Assembly (NCBI RefSeq): GCF_014083945.1
Contig: NZ_CP046444.1
Coordinates: 992,001-1,056,000 of the forward strand
Source of the DNA: Granulicella sp. 5B5
GTDB taxonomy: Bacteria; Acidobacteriota; Terriglobia; Terriglobales; Acidobacteriaceae
DNA length: 64,000 bases
Direction of reading: 5' to 3'
Shown here: piece by piece, positions 32,251-40,747 of the stretch
Layout of the letters: each line of letters opens with the position of its first letter
Position numbering within the stretch: position 1 is the first letter of the stretch
The notes under the pieces: generated by a model
The model's input: only the letters and a program-made list of their open reading frames with translations
Told to the model about the DNA's origin: nothing
Databases searched by the model: none
Program-made: the position numbers and the translations under genes

Positions 32251-34206
32251 CTACTCCTTGGGTGCGTTGGGTGCGGACGCAGGCGCCGCGAGCTTGGGCC
32301 CGAACTCGGCATCCGCCGCAGGTTTCTTCTTTCGCTCCGGATCATTTTCATAGCTCGGCGTCGGTGCGTCGAGTATCGGTGTTGTAAGCCCGGCAAGCTT
32401 CGGCGCGGGATCGTTCTTCAGCAGCTCGAAGATCACCACATCATTGCGGCCCTTCTTCAGCCATGGCCCAGGCACGTAGAGCGTGCCCTGCGGGCCGATG
32501 TCCCAGAAGCGGCCGAGCGCGTGGCCGTTGATCCAGATGAGCCCTTTGCCGAGCCCACGCACGTCGAGAAATGTATCCCCGACACGCGCAAGCCTGAAGT
32601 TGCCGGCCGCAAAGTGCGGCGCGGGCGTTGCGGACGCAGGCGCATGTCCGGAAACCGCCGGTACTTCACTCATGGGCAGCGAGTAGATCTGCCAACCCGT
32701 CAGTGGTGCGCCGTCAAGCTCTGCGCCTCGGATGCCCTTGCGCTCATTGCGCATCCACTTGGTGGAGTTGAGCCGACCGGTGTTCTCTACAAGAATGTCG
32801 AGCCGCGAGGGCCCGTCCGTGCTCAGCGCAATCGTCTCCTGGTGGTAGTGGCGGTCGAGCGTGCCTACAAACTTGCCATCGAGATACACCAGCGCGAAGT
32901 CCTGCATCGTATCCAGGTGCAGCTGCGCGTTGTGCAACGCAGCTGGAAGCTGTTTGCGATAGAGGATGTAGCCATAAGCCTGGTCCACCTGCTCCATCGT
33001 GAGCGGCTTTTCTGACTCAATCGGCTTCGGCAGACGGTCCCACAACGAGGCCGATTGCGTGAGCGTGAACTGTGGCACTGCAATCACCGGAGGCGTCGCA
33101 GGCACGGGCAGCGGCTTCTCATGCGTGTACTTCAGAATCACATCGCGATACGCATAGAACTTCGGTGTCGGATGTCCGGCCTCGTCGATAGGCGCGTCGT
33201 AGTCATAGCTCGTCACGTTCCCGCGATACGCACCGGTGCTCTGGCTCGCGCCGGCCATCATGCCAAAGCTGGTACCGCCGTGAATCATGTAGATGTTGAT
33301 GGATGCGCCGTGGCCGAGAATGTAATTCAGGTCCTGGAGCTGTGGGGCAATAGGACGCGTCTGATGCGGATGCCCCCACAGGTCGAACCAGCCAGGCCAG
33401 TACTCTGTTGCGAACAGCGGCTGGCCAGGCCGCGAGGCTTCGAGCGCCTTCAACCCGTGCTCGGCGTTGCCCGTTCCAAAGTTCACGCCGGAGTAGATGC
33501 CGGGAATCTCGCCATTCGCCAACGCCTTCGAGGGATCGACTGTATAGAGCAGCGACTCTGTGAATCCTGCTTCGACAAAGATATCGCGCATATGCGCCAT
33601 GTAGGCGTGGTCGTTGGAGAAGTTACCGTACTCGTTCTCGATCTGCGTTGCGATGATCGGGCCACCGTTGCCGATCTGCAACGACCCGACCTCCTGACCG
33701 AGCCGCTTGATCCAGCGCTCGGCAGGCACGATGAACGCCGGGTCATTCGAACGCAACGCCGTGGACATCTTCGGGTCCTCCAACAGCCACGCAGGAAAGC
33801 CACCGAACTCCCACTCCGCGCAGGAGTAGGGACCTGCACGCAACAGCACGTACAGGTGCTCCGCCTGCGTCAGCTTCAGGAACGCGACGAGGTCGTTGTT
33901 ACCGGAGAAGTCATACACGCCGGGGCGCGGTTCGTGCATGTTCCAAAAGACATATGTTGCGATGGTATTGACACCCATCGCTTTGGCCATCTCCATGCGC
34001 GCACGCCAGTACTCGCGCGGGATGCGCTCATAGTGCATCTCCCCGGCGATCACCTGGAACGGCTTGCCGTCGAGCACGAAGTGGTCGCCATCGACGGCGA
34101 AGCTGCGCGCCGGCTGTTGCGCGACGGCCACAGCAGACACAAGAAACCAGGCGCACAGAAGAACGCGAAGACGGACGAACAGAGAGGTCGGGAGAGACTT
34201 GCTCAT
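32251..34206 (-). CDS. Secreted beta-galactosidase, glycoside hydrolase family 35
   Basis: A 651-residue exported beta-galactosidase with a signal peptide (about 1-30, VSAVAVAQ). The TIM barrel starts FQVIAGEMHYERIPREYW (50-67). The acid/base is E192 in QIENEYG and the nucleophile E268 in ATEYWPGWFD, both intact. C-terminal beta domains include a galactose-binding-like module with GKGLIWINGHALGRFWDIGP. The last 50 residues are Pro/Lys-rich. It likely trims beta-galactan side chains of rhamnogalacturonan I and is the first gene of the GH35-GH106-GH28 operon. A sigma-70-like promoter lies 34-63 bp upstream. Confidence 0.94.
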   Translation of the reverse strand: MSKSLPTSLFVRLRVLLCAWFLVSAVAVAQQPARSFAVDGDHFVLDGKPFQVIAGEMHYERIPREYWRARMEMAKAMGVNTIATYVFWNMHEPRPGVYDFSGNNDLVAFLKLTQAEHLYVLLRAGPYSCAEWEFGGFPAWLLEDPKMSTALRSNDPAFIVPAERWIKRLGQEVGSLQIGNGGPIIATQIENEYGNFSNDHAYMAHMRDIFVEAGFTESLLYTVDPSKALANGEIPGIYSGVNFGTGNAEHGLKALEASRPGQPLFATEYWPGWFDLWGHPHQTRPIAPQLQDLNYILGHGASINIYMIHGGTSFGMMAGASQSTGAYRGNVTSYDYDAPIDEAGHPTPKFYAYRDVILKYTHEKPLPVPATPPVIAVPQFTLTQSASLWDRLPKPIESEKPLTMEQVDQAYGYILYRKQLPAALHNAQLHLDTMQDFALVYLDGKFVGTLDRHYHQETIALSTDGPSRLDILVENTGRLNSTKWMRNERKGIRGAELDGAPLTGWQIYSLPMSEVPAVSGHAPASATPAPHFAAGNFRLARVGDTFLDVRGLGKGLIWINGHALGRFWDIGPQGTLYVPGPWLKKGRNDVVIFELLKNDPAPKLAGLTTPILDAPTPSYENDPERKKKPAADAEFGPKLAAPASAPNAPKE

Positions 34207-34239
34207 GGGTATGGAAAACGATCGGAGCCTACGCAGGAA

Positions 34240-34297
34240 ACTCTATGCAGTGCAAAGCATGGGTGTCAATAGACAAACTATTTCTAAAACGTATAGG
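34240..34297. promoter_or_regulatory. Overlapping divergent sigma-70-like promoters of the rhamnogalacturonan locus
   Basis: Minus strand: a perfect -35 TTGACA (34269-34264), 18-bp spacer, -10 TAGAGT (34245-34240). Plus strand: -35 TAGACA (34270-34275), 16-bp spacer, -10 TATAGG (34292-34297). The two -35 boxes abut and together form an inverted repeat TGTC-AATA-GACA (34264-34275), a natural place for one regulator to act on both directions. Confidence 0.55.
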
Positions 34298-34346
34298 ATG
34301 AGCCCGTCTGCAAGCCAAAACTACCTCTCCCGCAGGAGCTGTCGCG

Positions 34347-35681
34347 ATGCACCGTCGAATCAGGGTTTCTATTGCCGTTAGTGCCGTACTGCTGCTTGCC
34401 GCAGCCGCGAGCAGTCATCTCGCCGCACAGGAGCAACGCTTCACCTGCGCGGCGACGGCCCACGGTGCGGAACATGCTCTGACCGCCGACACTCGCTTCG
34501 ATGCAGCGAAGGCGGACGCAGCCTACGGCTTCGACCTGATTGCCTCGCCCTCCAGCATGGCGAATGGCGCGTGCAGCAGCGACAAACCATTCTTCTTCTC
34601 CATTGCTGCGACGGACGGCAACTACCAGGTGACGGTCAAGCTCGGCGGCACGGCGCCCTCGACCACAACTGTGCGTGCGGAGTCGCGCAGGCTCTTTGTC
34701 GATGAACTCTCCCTGCCAGCGAAGGGCTCGAAGAAGGTCATCTTCAACGTCAATGTGCGCACAGCGGTGATCGCCGGCGCTGCCAAGGCCGGTGATCGCC
34801 CGGTTGAGGTTCGCCTGAAGCCGCGCGAGATCGGCGCGCTCGACTGGGACAACAAGCTTACGCTGGAGTTCAACGGCGAGCACCCCAGCGTCCGCTCCAT
34901 CACCATCAAGCGCGTCGACGACGTGCCCACCGTCTACATCGCGGGCGACTCCACCGTCGTCGATCAGGACAAAGAGCCCTGGGCCGCGTGGGGGCAGATG
35001 CTGCCCGTTTTCTTCGGCGCGAAGATCGTCATCGCGAACGAGGCAGAGTCCGGTGAGACCATCAAGAGCTTCGTCGGCGAACGGCGCCTGGCCAAGGTTG
35101 AATCCACATGGAAGCGCGGCGACTACCTGCTGGTGCAGTTCGCGCACAACGACCAGAAGCCGGGCCGAGGCTTTGTGCCCATCCCTGAGTACAAGGACCT
35201 GATGCGGCGCTTCATCGCGGATGCGCGCGCCAAGGGTGTCACGCCGATCCTCGTCACGGCCATGAACCGCCGCAAGTTCGACGCAGCCGGAAAGATCGTA
35301 CAGACGCTCGGCGACTACCCGCAGGCCACGCGCGAGATCGCAGCCGAGCAGCACACGGGCCTCATCGACCTGAACGCGATGAGCAAGACGCTCTTTGAGA
35401 CGCTCGGCGATGCGGGCACACTGCACGCCTTCGTCCACTACCCAGCGAACACATTTCCGGACCAGCCTGAAGAGTTGCACGACGACACGCACTTCACAAG
35501 CTATGGGGCCTACGAGCTCGCGCGCGCCATCGTGCAAACCATCCGCGACCAGGGCATGCCGCTGAAGAAGTACCTGCGTCCCGGTATCCCGCCGTTCGAC
35601 CCCGCGCATCCGTTGCCGTTCAGCGAGTGGCATCTACCGTCGAGCCCGTTCGTTTCGACAACAACCCCCTACGGCCGGTAA
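34347..35681 (+). CDS. Secreted SGNH/GDSL rhamnogalacturonan acetylesterase-like protein
   Basis: A 444-residue exported esterase with a signal peptide (about 1-27, SSHLAAQ). An N-terminal beta domain (about 35-180) has galactose-binding-like character. The SGNH hydrolase domain then shows block I AGDSTVVDQ with catalytic Ser (about 198-206), block III FAHNDQKPG, and block V DDTHFTSYGAY with catalytic Asp/His. This layout is that of rhamnogalacturonan acetylesterases that remove O-acetyl groups so backbone enzymes can act. It is transcribed divergently from the GH35-GH106-GH28 operon and probably shares control. It converges with the Nramp-type gene, with two bases between the stops. Confidence 0.9.
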   Translation: MHRRIRVSIAVSAVLLLAAAASSHLAAQEQRFTCAATAHGAEHALTADTRFDAAKADAAYGFDLIASPSSMANGACSSDKPFFFSIAATDGNYQVTVKLGGTAPSTTTVRAESRRLFVDELSLPAKGSKKVIFNVNVRTAVIAGAAKAGDRPVEVRLKPREIGALDWDNKLTLEFNGEHPSVRSITIKRVDDVPTVYIAGDSTVVDQDKEPWAAWGQMLPVFFGAKIVIANEAESGETIKSFVGERRLAKVESTWKRGDYLLVQFAHNDQKPGRGFVPIPEYKDLMRRFIADARAKGVTPILVTAMNRRKFDAAGKIVQTLGDYPQATREIAAEQHTGLIDLNAMSKTLFETLGDAGTLHAFVHYPANTFPDQPEELHDDTHFTSYGAYELARAIVQTIRDQGMPLKKYLRPGIPPFDPAHPLPFSEWHLPSSPFVSTTTPYGR

Positions 35682-35683
35682 CG

Positions 35684-36949
35684 CTACGCGGGCGACATCA
35701 TCTGATGCACCTGTTGCCAGAGCATCACCACGGTCAGCCCAACCACGATCACCGCCGTCGCCCAGGCCACAATATTGAACCAGTATGAGTTTGTGTACTC
35801 GCCCATCAGGTCCTTCTTGTTGATGAGCTTGAGCATGAAGTAAAGCACGAACGGCAGCAGCACGCCGTTCAGCACCTGGCTCAGGATCGTCATCGGCACC
35901 AGCGGGAAGTTCGGGATCAGCACGACCGCCGCGCCCGCCACGATCAGCAGCGTGTAGAGCCAGTAGAAGAACGGCGCCTGGTGGAACTTCTTGTCCACGC
36001 CACTCTCAAAGCCCAGGCCCTCGCACACACTGTAAGCCGTGGAGATGGGCAGTACGCTCGCGGCAAAGAACGACGCATTGAAGAGGCCCGCCGCAAACAG
36101 GATGTAGGCAAAGTCGCCAGCCAGCGGCCGCATCGCCTGCGCTGCGTCGGAGGGCAGGTTGATGTTGCGCATGCCGTGCGTCCAAAGCGTAGCCGCGCAG
36201 GCCACGATGATGAACCATGCGACGATGTCCGTGAAGAACGAGCCCACAATCACGTCCATGCGGCTCGCGGCATACTGCTTCACGTTCACGCCCTTTTCCA
36301 CCACGGACGCCTGCAGGTAGAACTGCATCCACGGCGTGATCGTTGTGCCGATCACGCCCACCGTCATGTACACATAGTTGCGGTCGCTCCACACCGACCG
36401 GCTCGGCAGCTTTACGGTCTCGATCAGCGCCTCGTGCCACGAGGGCTGCGCCAGCACGCCCGCAACGATGTAGCAAATATAAAATCCGCTCGCGACCAGA
36501 AATATCTTCTCGACGCTCTTATAGTCGCCCTTGACCACCAGCAGCCAGACACCCAGCGCGCACAGCGGCACACTGATGTATTTGCTCACCCTGAAGAGCT
36601 GGATCGCACCCGCGATGCCCGAAAACTCCGCGACGACGTTGCCGAAGTTCACCAGCACCAGCAGCAGCATGATGAAGAAGGTCATGCGCAGGCCGAACTC
36701 TTCACGGATGAGGTCGCTCAGGCCCTTGCCTGTGACGACGCCCATGCGCGCGCACATCTCCTGCACCACGATCAGCGCAATCGTGATCGGCAGCATCGTC
36801 CACAGCAGGTGGTAGCCATACTGCGCGCCCGCCTGCGAGTACGTGAGAATGCCGCCTGCATCGTTATCGACGTTGGCCGTGATAAACCCCGGCCCAAGCA
36901 CCGCAAAGAAGAGAAAGAGGCTGGTCCGCCAGCGCTTCCAGAAGCTCAC
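35684..36949 (-). CDS. Nramp-superfamily divalent-metal transporter with unusual metal-site motifs
   Basis: A 421-residue, 11-helix transporter. The classic Nramp TM1 motif DPGN is replaced by NVDNDAGG (26-33) in GFITANVDNDAGGILTYSQA. The TM6 metal site, usually MPHN-like, reads VIGTTITPWMQFYLQ. Loss of the TM6 Met is a feature described for the Nramp-related magnesium transporter (NRMT) branch, so Mg2+ or Mn2+ uptake is more likely than Fe2+; this is inference. The start is GTG with a poor SD. A 182-base structured leader precedes it. The soluble MgtE_N-CBS protein two genes upstream on the same strand supports a magnesium link. Confidence 0.85.
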   Translation of the reverse strand: MSFWKRWRTSLFLFFAVLGPGFITANVDNDAGGILTYSQAGAQYGYHLLWTMLPITIALIVVQEMCARMGVVTGKGLSDLIREEFGLRMTFFIMLLLVLVNFGNVVAEFSGIAGAIQLFRVSKYISVPLCALGVWLLVVKGDYKSVEKIFLVASGFYICYIVAGVLAQPSWHEALIETVKLPSRSVWSDRNYVYMTVGVIGTTITPWMQFYLQASVVEKGVNVKQYAASRMDVIVGSFFTDIVAWFIIVACAATLWTHGMRNINLPSDAAQAMRPLAGDFAYILFAAGLFNASFFAASVLPISTAYSVCEGLGFESGVDKKFHQAPFFYWLYTLLIVAGAAVVLIPNFPLVPMTILSQVLNGVLLPFVLYFMLKLINKKDLMGEYTNSYWFNIVAWATAVIVVGLTVVMLWQQVHQMMSPA

Positions 36950-37131
36950 ACCACCACCGCCGCGCAGAGATTTGCAGCACGAAGAACGCTCTGGATGTGA
37001 AGTGAAATCTGCACGGTAGCTCCTCGGCTCTCTCTAGACTAACCCGAGCCACGGCCCTGTGTGCTACACCCCGGTTAACCTGGGCAGCCGTGGCGAAACC
37101 TGGCTAACTTCGCAAACGTTGCGGGAGGCTT
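36950..37131 (-). promoter_or_regulatory. Possible structured mRNA leader of the Nramp-type gene
   Basis: This is a 182-bp gap between same-strand genes. On the minus strand GCCACGGC (37094-37087) pairs with GCCGTGGC (37055-37048). The region between contains CCCAGGTTAACCGGGG and GTGTAGCACAC, both able to form hairpins, and flanking TAGCC/GGTTA can extend the stem. GCCGAGGAGCTACCG follows. It looks like folded RNA and the gene is a metal transporter, but I could not match it to the M-box, yybP-ykoY or NiCo consensus. Confidence 0.4.
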
Positions 37132-38175
37132 CTAAGCCCGTTCGATCAGCGGACGCACCCGTTCTACGACCTTCGCCATCTGGGCATCGTTGCCGTATCC
37201 GTCGCGCCCCGCCCGCGCCCTCCCCGCCGCCGCAATCCGCCCGCGCGCCGCAACATCCGGCAGATACTGCCGAATCTTCGCAGCGCACTCTTCATAGCCC
37301 GTAAAGAAGACGGCCTCTTCATCCTCCACAAACCGAGCCAGGTGGCCCTCCGACCGCTCCGCCAGCAGAAACCCGCCGCACGCAGCGATCTCGAAGCTCT
37401 TATGCACGAACTCGTCCTGGTTGGAGTGCGTAAGGAAGCTCAGGTTGATCTTTGCGTCCCAGATCGCCTTGCGATACGCTGCGCCGTACAGCTCACCGCC
37501 GGTATACAAAGCCGCGGCGACGTCCGGCTCCAGCCGCTCATGCCACTGGCTATCGCCGGAGATCACCACCGGCAGCCCCTCGCGCCACAGCTGCGTCAAA
37601 AACTCGGGCCGATCGTCATATGCCGTGCCGATAAACGACACCCCGCGCGACCGCGTCGCATCACGCGCAACATAGTCCTCACCCTCAGCCGGAAAGTGGA
37701 TCGTCGGTTCATATGCCGTCTGGATCTTGAGCACGTCGCGCGCACCCCAGGCCTTGTAGTCGGCGAGATTGCGGTCGCGCTGCACCACATGCAGATCGAA
37801 CTCAGGGATGCACTGCATGTACAGCCGCCAGCCGGGGTCGCGCCGTGGCCCGAAGGCGTTGTCGATCATGTAGCTCACGCTCGCAATGCCCAGCTTGCGA
37901 AGCTTCACGAGCGTCTGCGACCGCAGCCCCAGCATCTTATCCGCCCAGAAGACATCCGGCCGTTCGCGCTCGGCCATCGCGAGCACATCGTGGTTCAGCC
38001 GCGTGACCCACGGCCCCACCTGAGCGCGATGCACCAGCTTCCGCAGCAGCGCACTCTGCGGCTGATAGCCATAGCTGTTCAGCGGCACCACCGTATGCCC
38101 CAGCCGCTCCAGCGCCCACAGCCTGTACAGCGCAGAGTCGTTCGCAGAGAGCTGACCAGCATACAAAATCTTCAC
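37132..38175 (-). CDS. CgeB-like glycosyltransferase
   Basis: A 347-residue, probably cytoplasmic protein with a GT-B-like layout. The N-terminal Rossmann half (MKILYAGQLSANDSALYRLWALERLGHTVVPLNSYGY) is followed by a middle part with SYMIDNAFGPRRDPGW. The C-terminal glycosyltransferase family-1-like half has GVSFIGTAYDDRPEFL and the nucleotide-sugar motif NQDEFVHKSFEIAACGGFLLAERSEGH (about 255-281). CgeB-type proteins act on spore or surface glycans. Donor and acceptor are unknown. It lies 46 bp after the MgtE_N-CBS gene on the same strand, between it and the Nramp-type gene. Confidence 0.82.
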   Translation of the reverse strand: MKILYAGQLSANDSALYRLWALERLGHTVVPLNSYGYQPQSALLRKLVHRAQVGPWVTRLNHDVLAMAERERPDVFWADKMLGLRSQTLVKLRKLGIASVSYMIDNAFGPRRDPGWRLYMQCIPEFDLHVVQRDRNLADYKAWGARDVLKIQTAYEPTIHFPAEGEDYVARDATRSRGVSFIGTAYDDRPEFLTQLWREGLPVVISGDSQWHERLEPDVAAALYTGGELYGAAYRKAIWDAKINLSFLTHSNQDEFVHKSFEIAACGGFLLAERSEGHLARFVEDEEAVFFTGYEECAAKIRQYLPDVAARGRIAAAGRARAGRDGYGNDAQMAKVVERVRPLIERA

Positions 38176-38221
38176 CGCCGCTCCTCTGTCTTTCTCTGTC
38201 CTCTGCCCACTATCCCCTGTT

Positions 38222-39493
38222 TTACTCGGCCAGCAGCTGTGCGATCACCTGCTCGGCATGGATCACCCCAGCGATGCCGCCATGCACGTCCAGCACCGGC
38301 AGCGAGCGCAGGTTGTACTTGTCGAACAGCTCGGCCACTTCCTTGTCGCGCGCATGCAGCCCACAGCTCACCGTGTGGCCATCCGTCAGCGAGCGCAGCA
38401 GCTCATCGCTCGGTGCCAGCAGCAGCTTCGGTAGCGTCACCACGCCCGCCAGCTTGTCGCCCTCGCCGGTCAGGTAGATCTCCGTCACATTGTCAGGATC
38501 GCCCTCAAAGGTGCGCAGCGCCTGCACACCATCGAAGACCGTCGCCGCCAGCGGCACGCTCAGATAGTCCGTTGTCATCAACCCGGCGGCAGAGTCCGGC
38601 GAGAACTCCAGCAGGTCCTCGATGTCCTGCCGTTCTTCCGGCTCCATCTCCTCCAGGATCGCGTCCGACTGCTCATCGCTCAGCTCGGACAGAGCGTCCG
38701 CAGCCGCGCCCGGGTCCATCTCTTCCAGAATCTCCGCCGCGCGCTCGGAGTTCAGGCTCTCCAGCAACTCCTTCTGCAACTTCGGCTCGATCTCTTCCAG
38801 CGCCTCCGCGGCCGTCTCTTCATCCAGGCTGGAGAACACAGCCCCACGCTCGGCCGGAGCCAGCTCCTCCAAAATGTCCGCGATGTCTGAAGGATGCAGC
38901 TTCGCCAGCCGCTCCTGCCCGATCTTCAGCCGCACCCGCCGCGCCGGATCGCGTTCGATCAGGTCTACGCAGCCCCACGGGATCGCCCGCGCCGCAAAGC
39001 GCTCCGCAATGCCTTCGACCATGGGGATCGGCAGCCCCTTAAAAAGTCTGCGGGTCGCGCCGCGCGTCCCGACCTCAACCTCTTCGATCCGGAGACCGGC
39101 GGTCTCGCCCACGCCCGCACCCGGCTCCCACACTAGGTTCACATCGTTTACACGGACCACCTTGCGCCCGTCCACGTCAATAATCTGTTGGTCCAGCAGG
39201 TCATAGTCCAGCAACAGAAACTCATTCGGCTGCACGAACGGGGTCAGCTTGCCATGCGCCACCAGCGCCCCAGCATCCACCTCCGGCAGCACGATCTGCG
39301 TCACCGGCAGCAGCACGCGCTCCTTCTTGCCATCGCGACGGTGCTCCAGCACCAGTGCGGCGATATGCGCCTCATCACGTGGCACATCGACGGCGAACTC
39401 CTTCACCCGCCCCAGCGGCTTGCCCGCGGCGTCCACCACGCTCCGTCCCAGCAGGGCCGATGCGCTCGTCGAGATGGTCTGCACTTCCAACAT
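38222..39493 (-). CDS. Soluble PRC-barrel / MgtE N-domain / tandem-CBS protein
   Basis: A 423-residue cytosolic protein with no membrane helix. It has a PRC-barrel at about 12-75 (LLGRSVVDAAGKPLGRVKEFAVD), a second beta unit to about 150, and an MgtE N-domain superhelix at about 185-300 (HPSDIADILEELAPAERGAVF; repeated ILEE, LSEL and EEM units). A CBS pair spans about 305-423 (LMTTDYLSVPLAATVFDGVQAL; NLRSLPVLDVHGGIAGVIHAEQVIAQLL). In MgtE channels the N-domain and CBS pair sense cytosolic Mg2+ and gate the pore; here the pore is missing. Such proteins are often encoded beside Nramp-type transporters in this phylum (from memory), so a regulatory subunit role is plausible. Confidence 0.88.
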   Translation of the reverse strand: MLEVQTISTSASALLGRSVVDAAGKPLGRVKEFAVDVPRDEAHIAALVLEHRRDGKKERVLLPVTQIVLPEVDAGALVAHGKLTPFVQPNEFLLLDYDLLDQQIIDVDGRKVVRVNDVNLVWEPGAGVGETAGLRIEEVEVGTRGATRRLFKGLPIPMVEGIAERFAARAIPWGCVDLIERDPARRVRLKIGQERLAKLHPSDIADILEELAPAERGAVFSSLDEETAAEALEEIEPKLQKELLESLNSERAAEILEEMDPGAAADALSELSDEQSDAILEEMEPEERQDIEDLLEFSPDSAAGLMTTDYLSVPLAATVFDGVQALRTFEGDPDNVTEIYLTGEGDKLAGVVTLPKLLLAPSDELLRSLTDGHTVSCGLHARDKEVAELFDKYNLRSLPVLDVHGGIAGVIHAEQVIAQLLAE

Positions 39494-39536
39494 CGCTCCC
39501 CCTAACCTACCTCATTGGATGCGCCATCCCCAAACA

Positions 39537-39564
39537 AAACGGCGGAGCCGAAGCTCCGCCGTTT
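39537..39564 (-). terminator. Rho-independent terminator of the deoxyhypusine-synthase-like gene
   Basis: A 12-bp perfect stem AAACGGCGGAGC / GCTCCGCCGTTT with a 4-base loop, followed on the minus strand by a T-rich TTTTGTTTGG. It lies 35 bases after the stop codon at 39599. Confidence 0.85.
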
Positions 39565-39598
39565 CCTCATCATCAAAACTAGTCGCGATGCGCTGCTT

Positions 39599-40660
39599 TT
39601 ACGCCGTGACCGGCTCCAGCACCTGGGCAAATTTCTTGCCTGTACGCGCGGCGGCTGCGTTCTTCTGCAGCGAGTAGCCGGCGATCAGCGGGAACGCAAT
39701 CGTCGCCTCGGCATAGACCATCTGCTCATAGGTCAGTTCGACCTTGCCCCACGAGCTGGCTTCCTTCAGCGTCGAGCCGGAGAGCGCACCGTCGCGCACA
39801 TCGGCCACCGTTACCTGGATCGCGTACTTGTGCATCGAGGCGTCCACGCCGAGCACGTCGGCGGCCACCACGATGTCCTGCGCGAAGTTCTTCGGCACGC
39901 CGCCGCCGATCATCAGCAGACCCGTGGTCGGGTTCGCGATCTTCAGCTGCGTCAGCTCATAGAAGTCCTTCACCGAGTCGATCGAAACAACCGGCTTGCC
40001 GAGACGCGCGTGCTGGTGCGCCACCAGGCCAAAGCCCGCCGAGCAGTCCGAGAACGCCGGGCAGAAGATCGGCACCTGCTTCTCATAGCAGGCCCACACG
40101 ATCGAGTCAGGCTGACCGTGCTTGGGCGTACGGCCGTGCTTGTCCAGGTACTCACCCATCGCCACGATGAACTCACGCGACGAGTACGCGCGCGGCTCCA
40201 GCGAATTAGTGATCTGGTGAATCGTCTCGTCGCAGATGCGCAGCTCGTCTTCGTCGATAAACGTGTCGTAGATGCGGTCGATCTGCATCTCGCGCAGCTC
40301 GCCGTCATGCGCGCCGTACTTGTACTCATCAGGCGCGATGTAGTGGCGGAAGCCCAGCGCCTCAAAGAAATCCTGATCGACGATGTTGGCGCCGGTCGAA
40401 ACAATCGCATCGACCATGTTGTTGCGCACCAGTTCGACGATGACCTTCTGCAAACCGGCCGAGATCAGCGACCCGGCCAGGCACAGAATCACGCCACAGT
40501 CCGTATCGCGCAGCATCATCTCGTAGAGGCCGGCGGCGCGAGCCAGGTCGCGCGAGCTATACGCCATGGGAGCCATGGCATCGACCAGCGAGACAACATT
40601 GTGCTGCATGATGTCGATCGGCTGGATTGTGTTTTGGAGGAGTTCCTTTTTCGTCTTCAT
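39599..40660 (-). CDS. Deoxyhypusine-synthase-family protein
   Basis: A 353-residue NAD-dependent enzyme of the DHS family. Conserved NAD and spermidine regions include LAGSLISAGL (61-70), IVSTGANIVDQD (86-97), AFSDCSAGFGLVAHQ (202-216), IGGGVPKNF (251-259) and QVTVADVRDGALSGSTLKEASSWGK (282-306). K306 matches the lysine that forms the enzyme-spermidine imine in eukaryotic DHS (EAxSWGK). Bacteria lack eIF5A, and bacterial members are thought to make homospermidine or another polyamine. The substrate is not known here. It is monocistronic, with its own terminator and a palindrome 48 bp upstream. Confidence 0.9.
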   Translation of the reverse strand: MKTKKELLQNTIQPIDIMQHNVVSLVDAMAPMAYSSRDLARAAGLYEMMLRDTDCGVILCLAGSLISAGLQKVIVELVRNNMVDAIVSTGANIVDQDFFEALGFRHYIAPDEYKYGAHDGELREMQIDRIYDTFIDEDELRICDETIHQITNSLEPRAYSSREFIVAMGEYLDKHGRTPKHGQPDSIVWACYEKQVPIFCPAFSDCSAGFGLVAHQHARLGKPVVSIDSVKDFYELTQLKIANPTTGLLMIGGGVPKNFAQDIVVAADVLGVDASMHKYAIQVTVADVRDGALSGSTLKEASSWGKVELTYEQMVYAEATIAFPLIAGYSLQKNAAAARTGKKFAQVLEPVTA

Positions 40661-40707
40661 AACGAAGACTAGTTTATCGCGTTTCGACCAATAACGATGC
40701 GGTTTTT

Positions 40708-40723
40708 CTGTGAATTTTCACAG
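40708..40723. promoter_or_regulatory. Palindrome upstream of the deoxyhypusine-synthase-like gene
   Basis: CTGTGAA-TT-TTCACAG, 48-63 bp upstream of the start codon. It resembles CRP/FNR-family half sites (TGTGA...TCACA) but with a 4-base centre instead of the six of E. coli CRP. The regulator is unknown. Confidence 0.4.
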
Positions 40724-40747
40724 GCCGGAATCCCTCCTGAAATCCGC

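Noticed and set aside
36950-37131. Naming the Nramp leader as an M-box or yybP-ykoY riboswitch
   Set aside because: Only short resemblances (ACGGCTGCCC, GAGCTACCG); the conserved cores of those motifs could not be aligned by eye.
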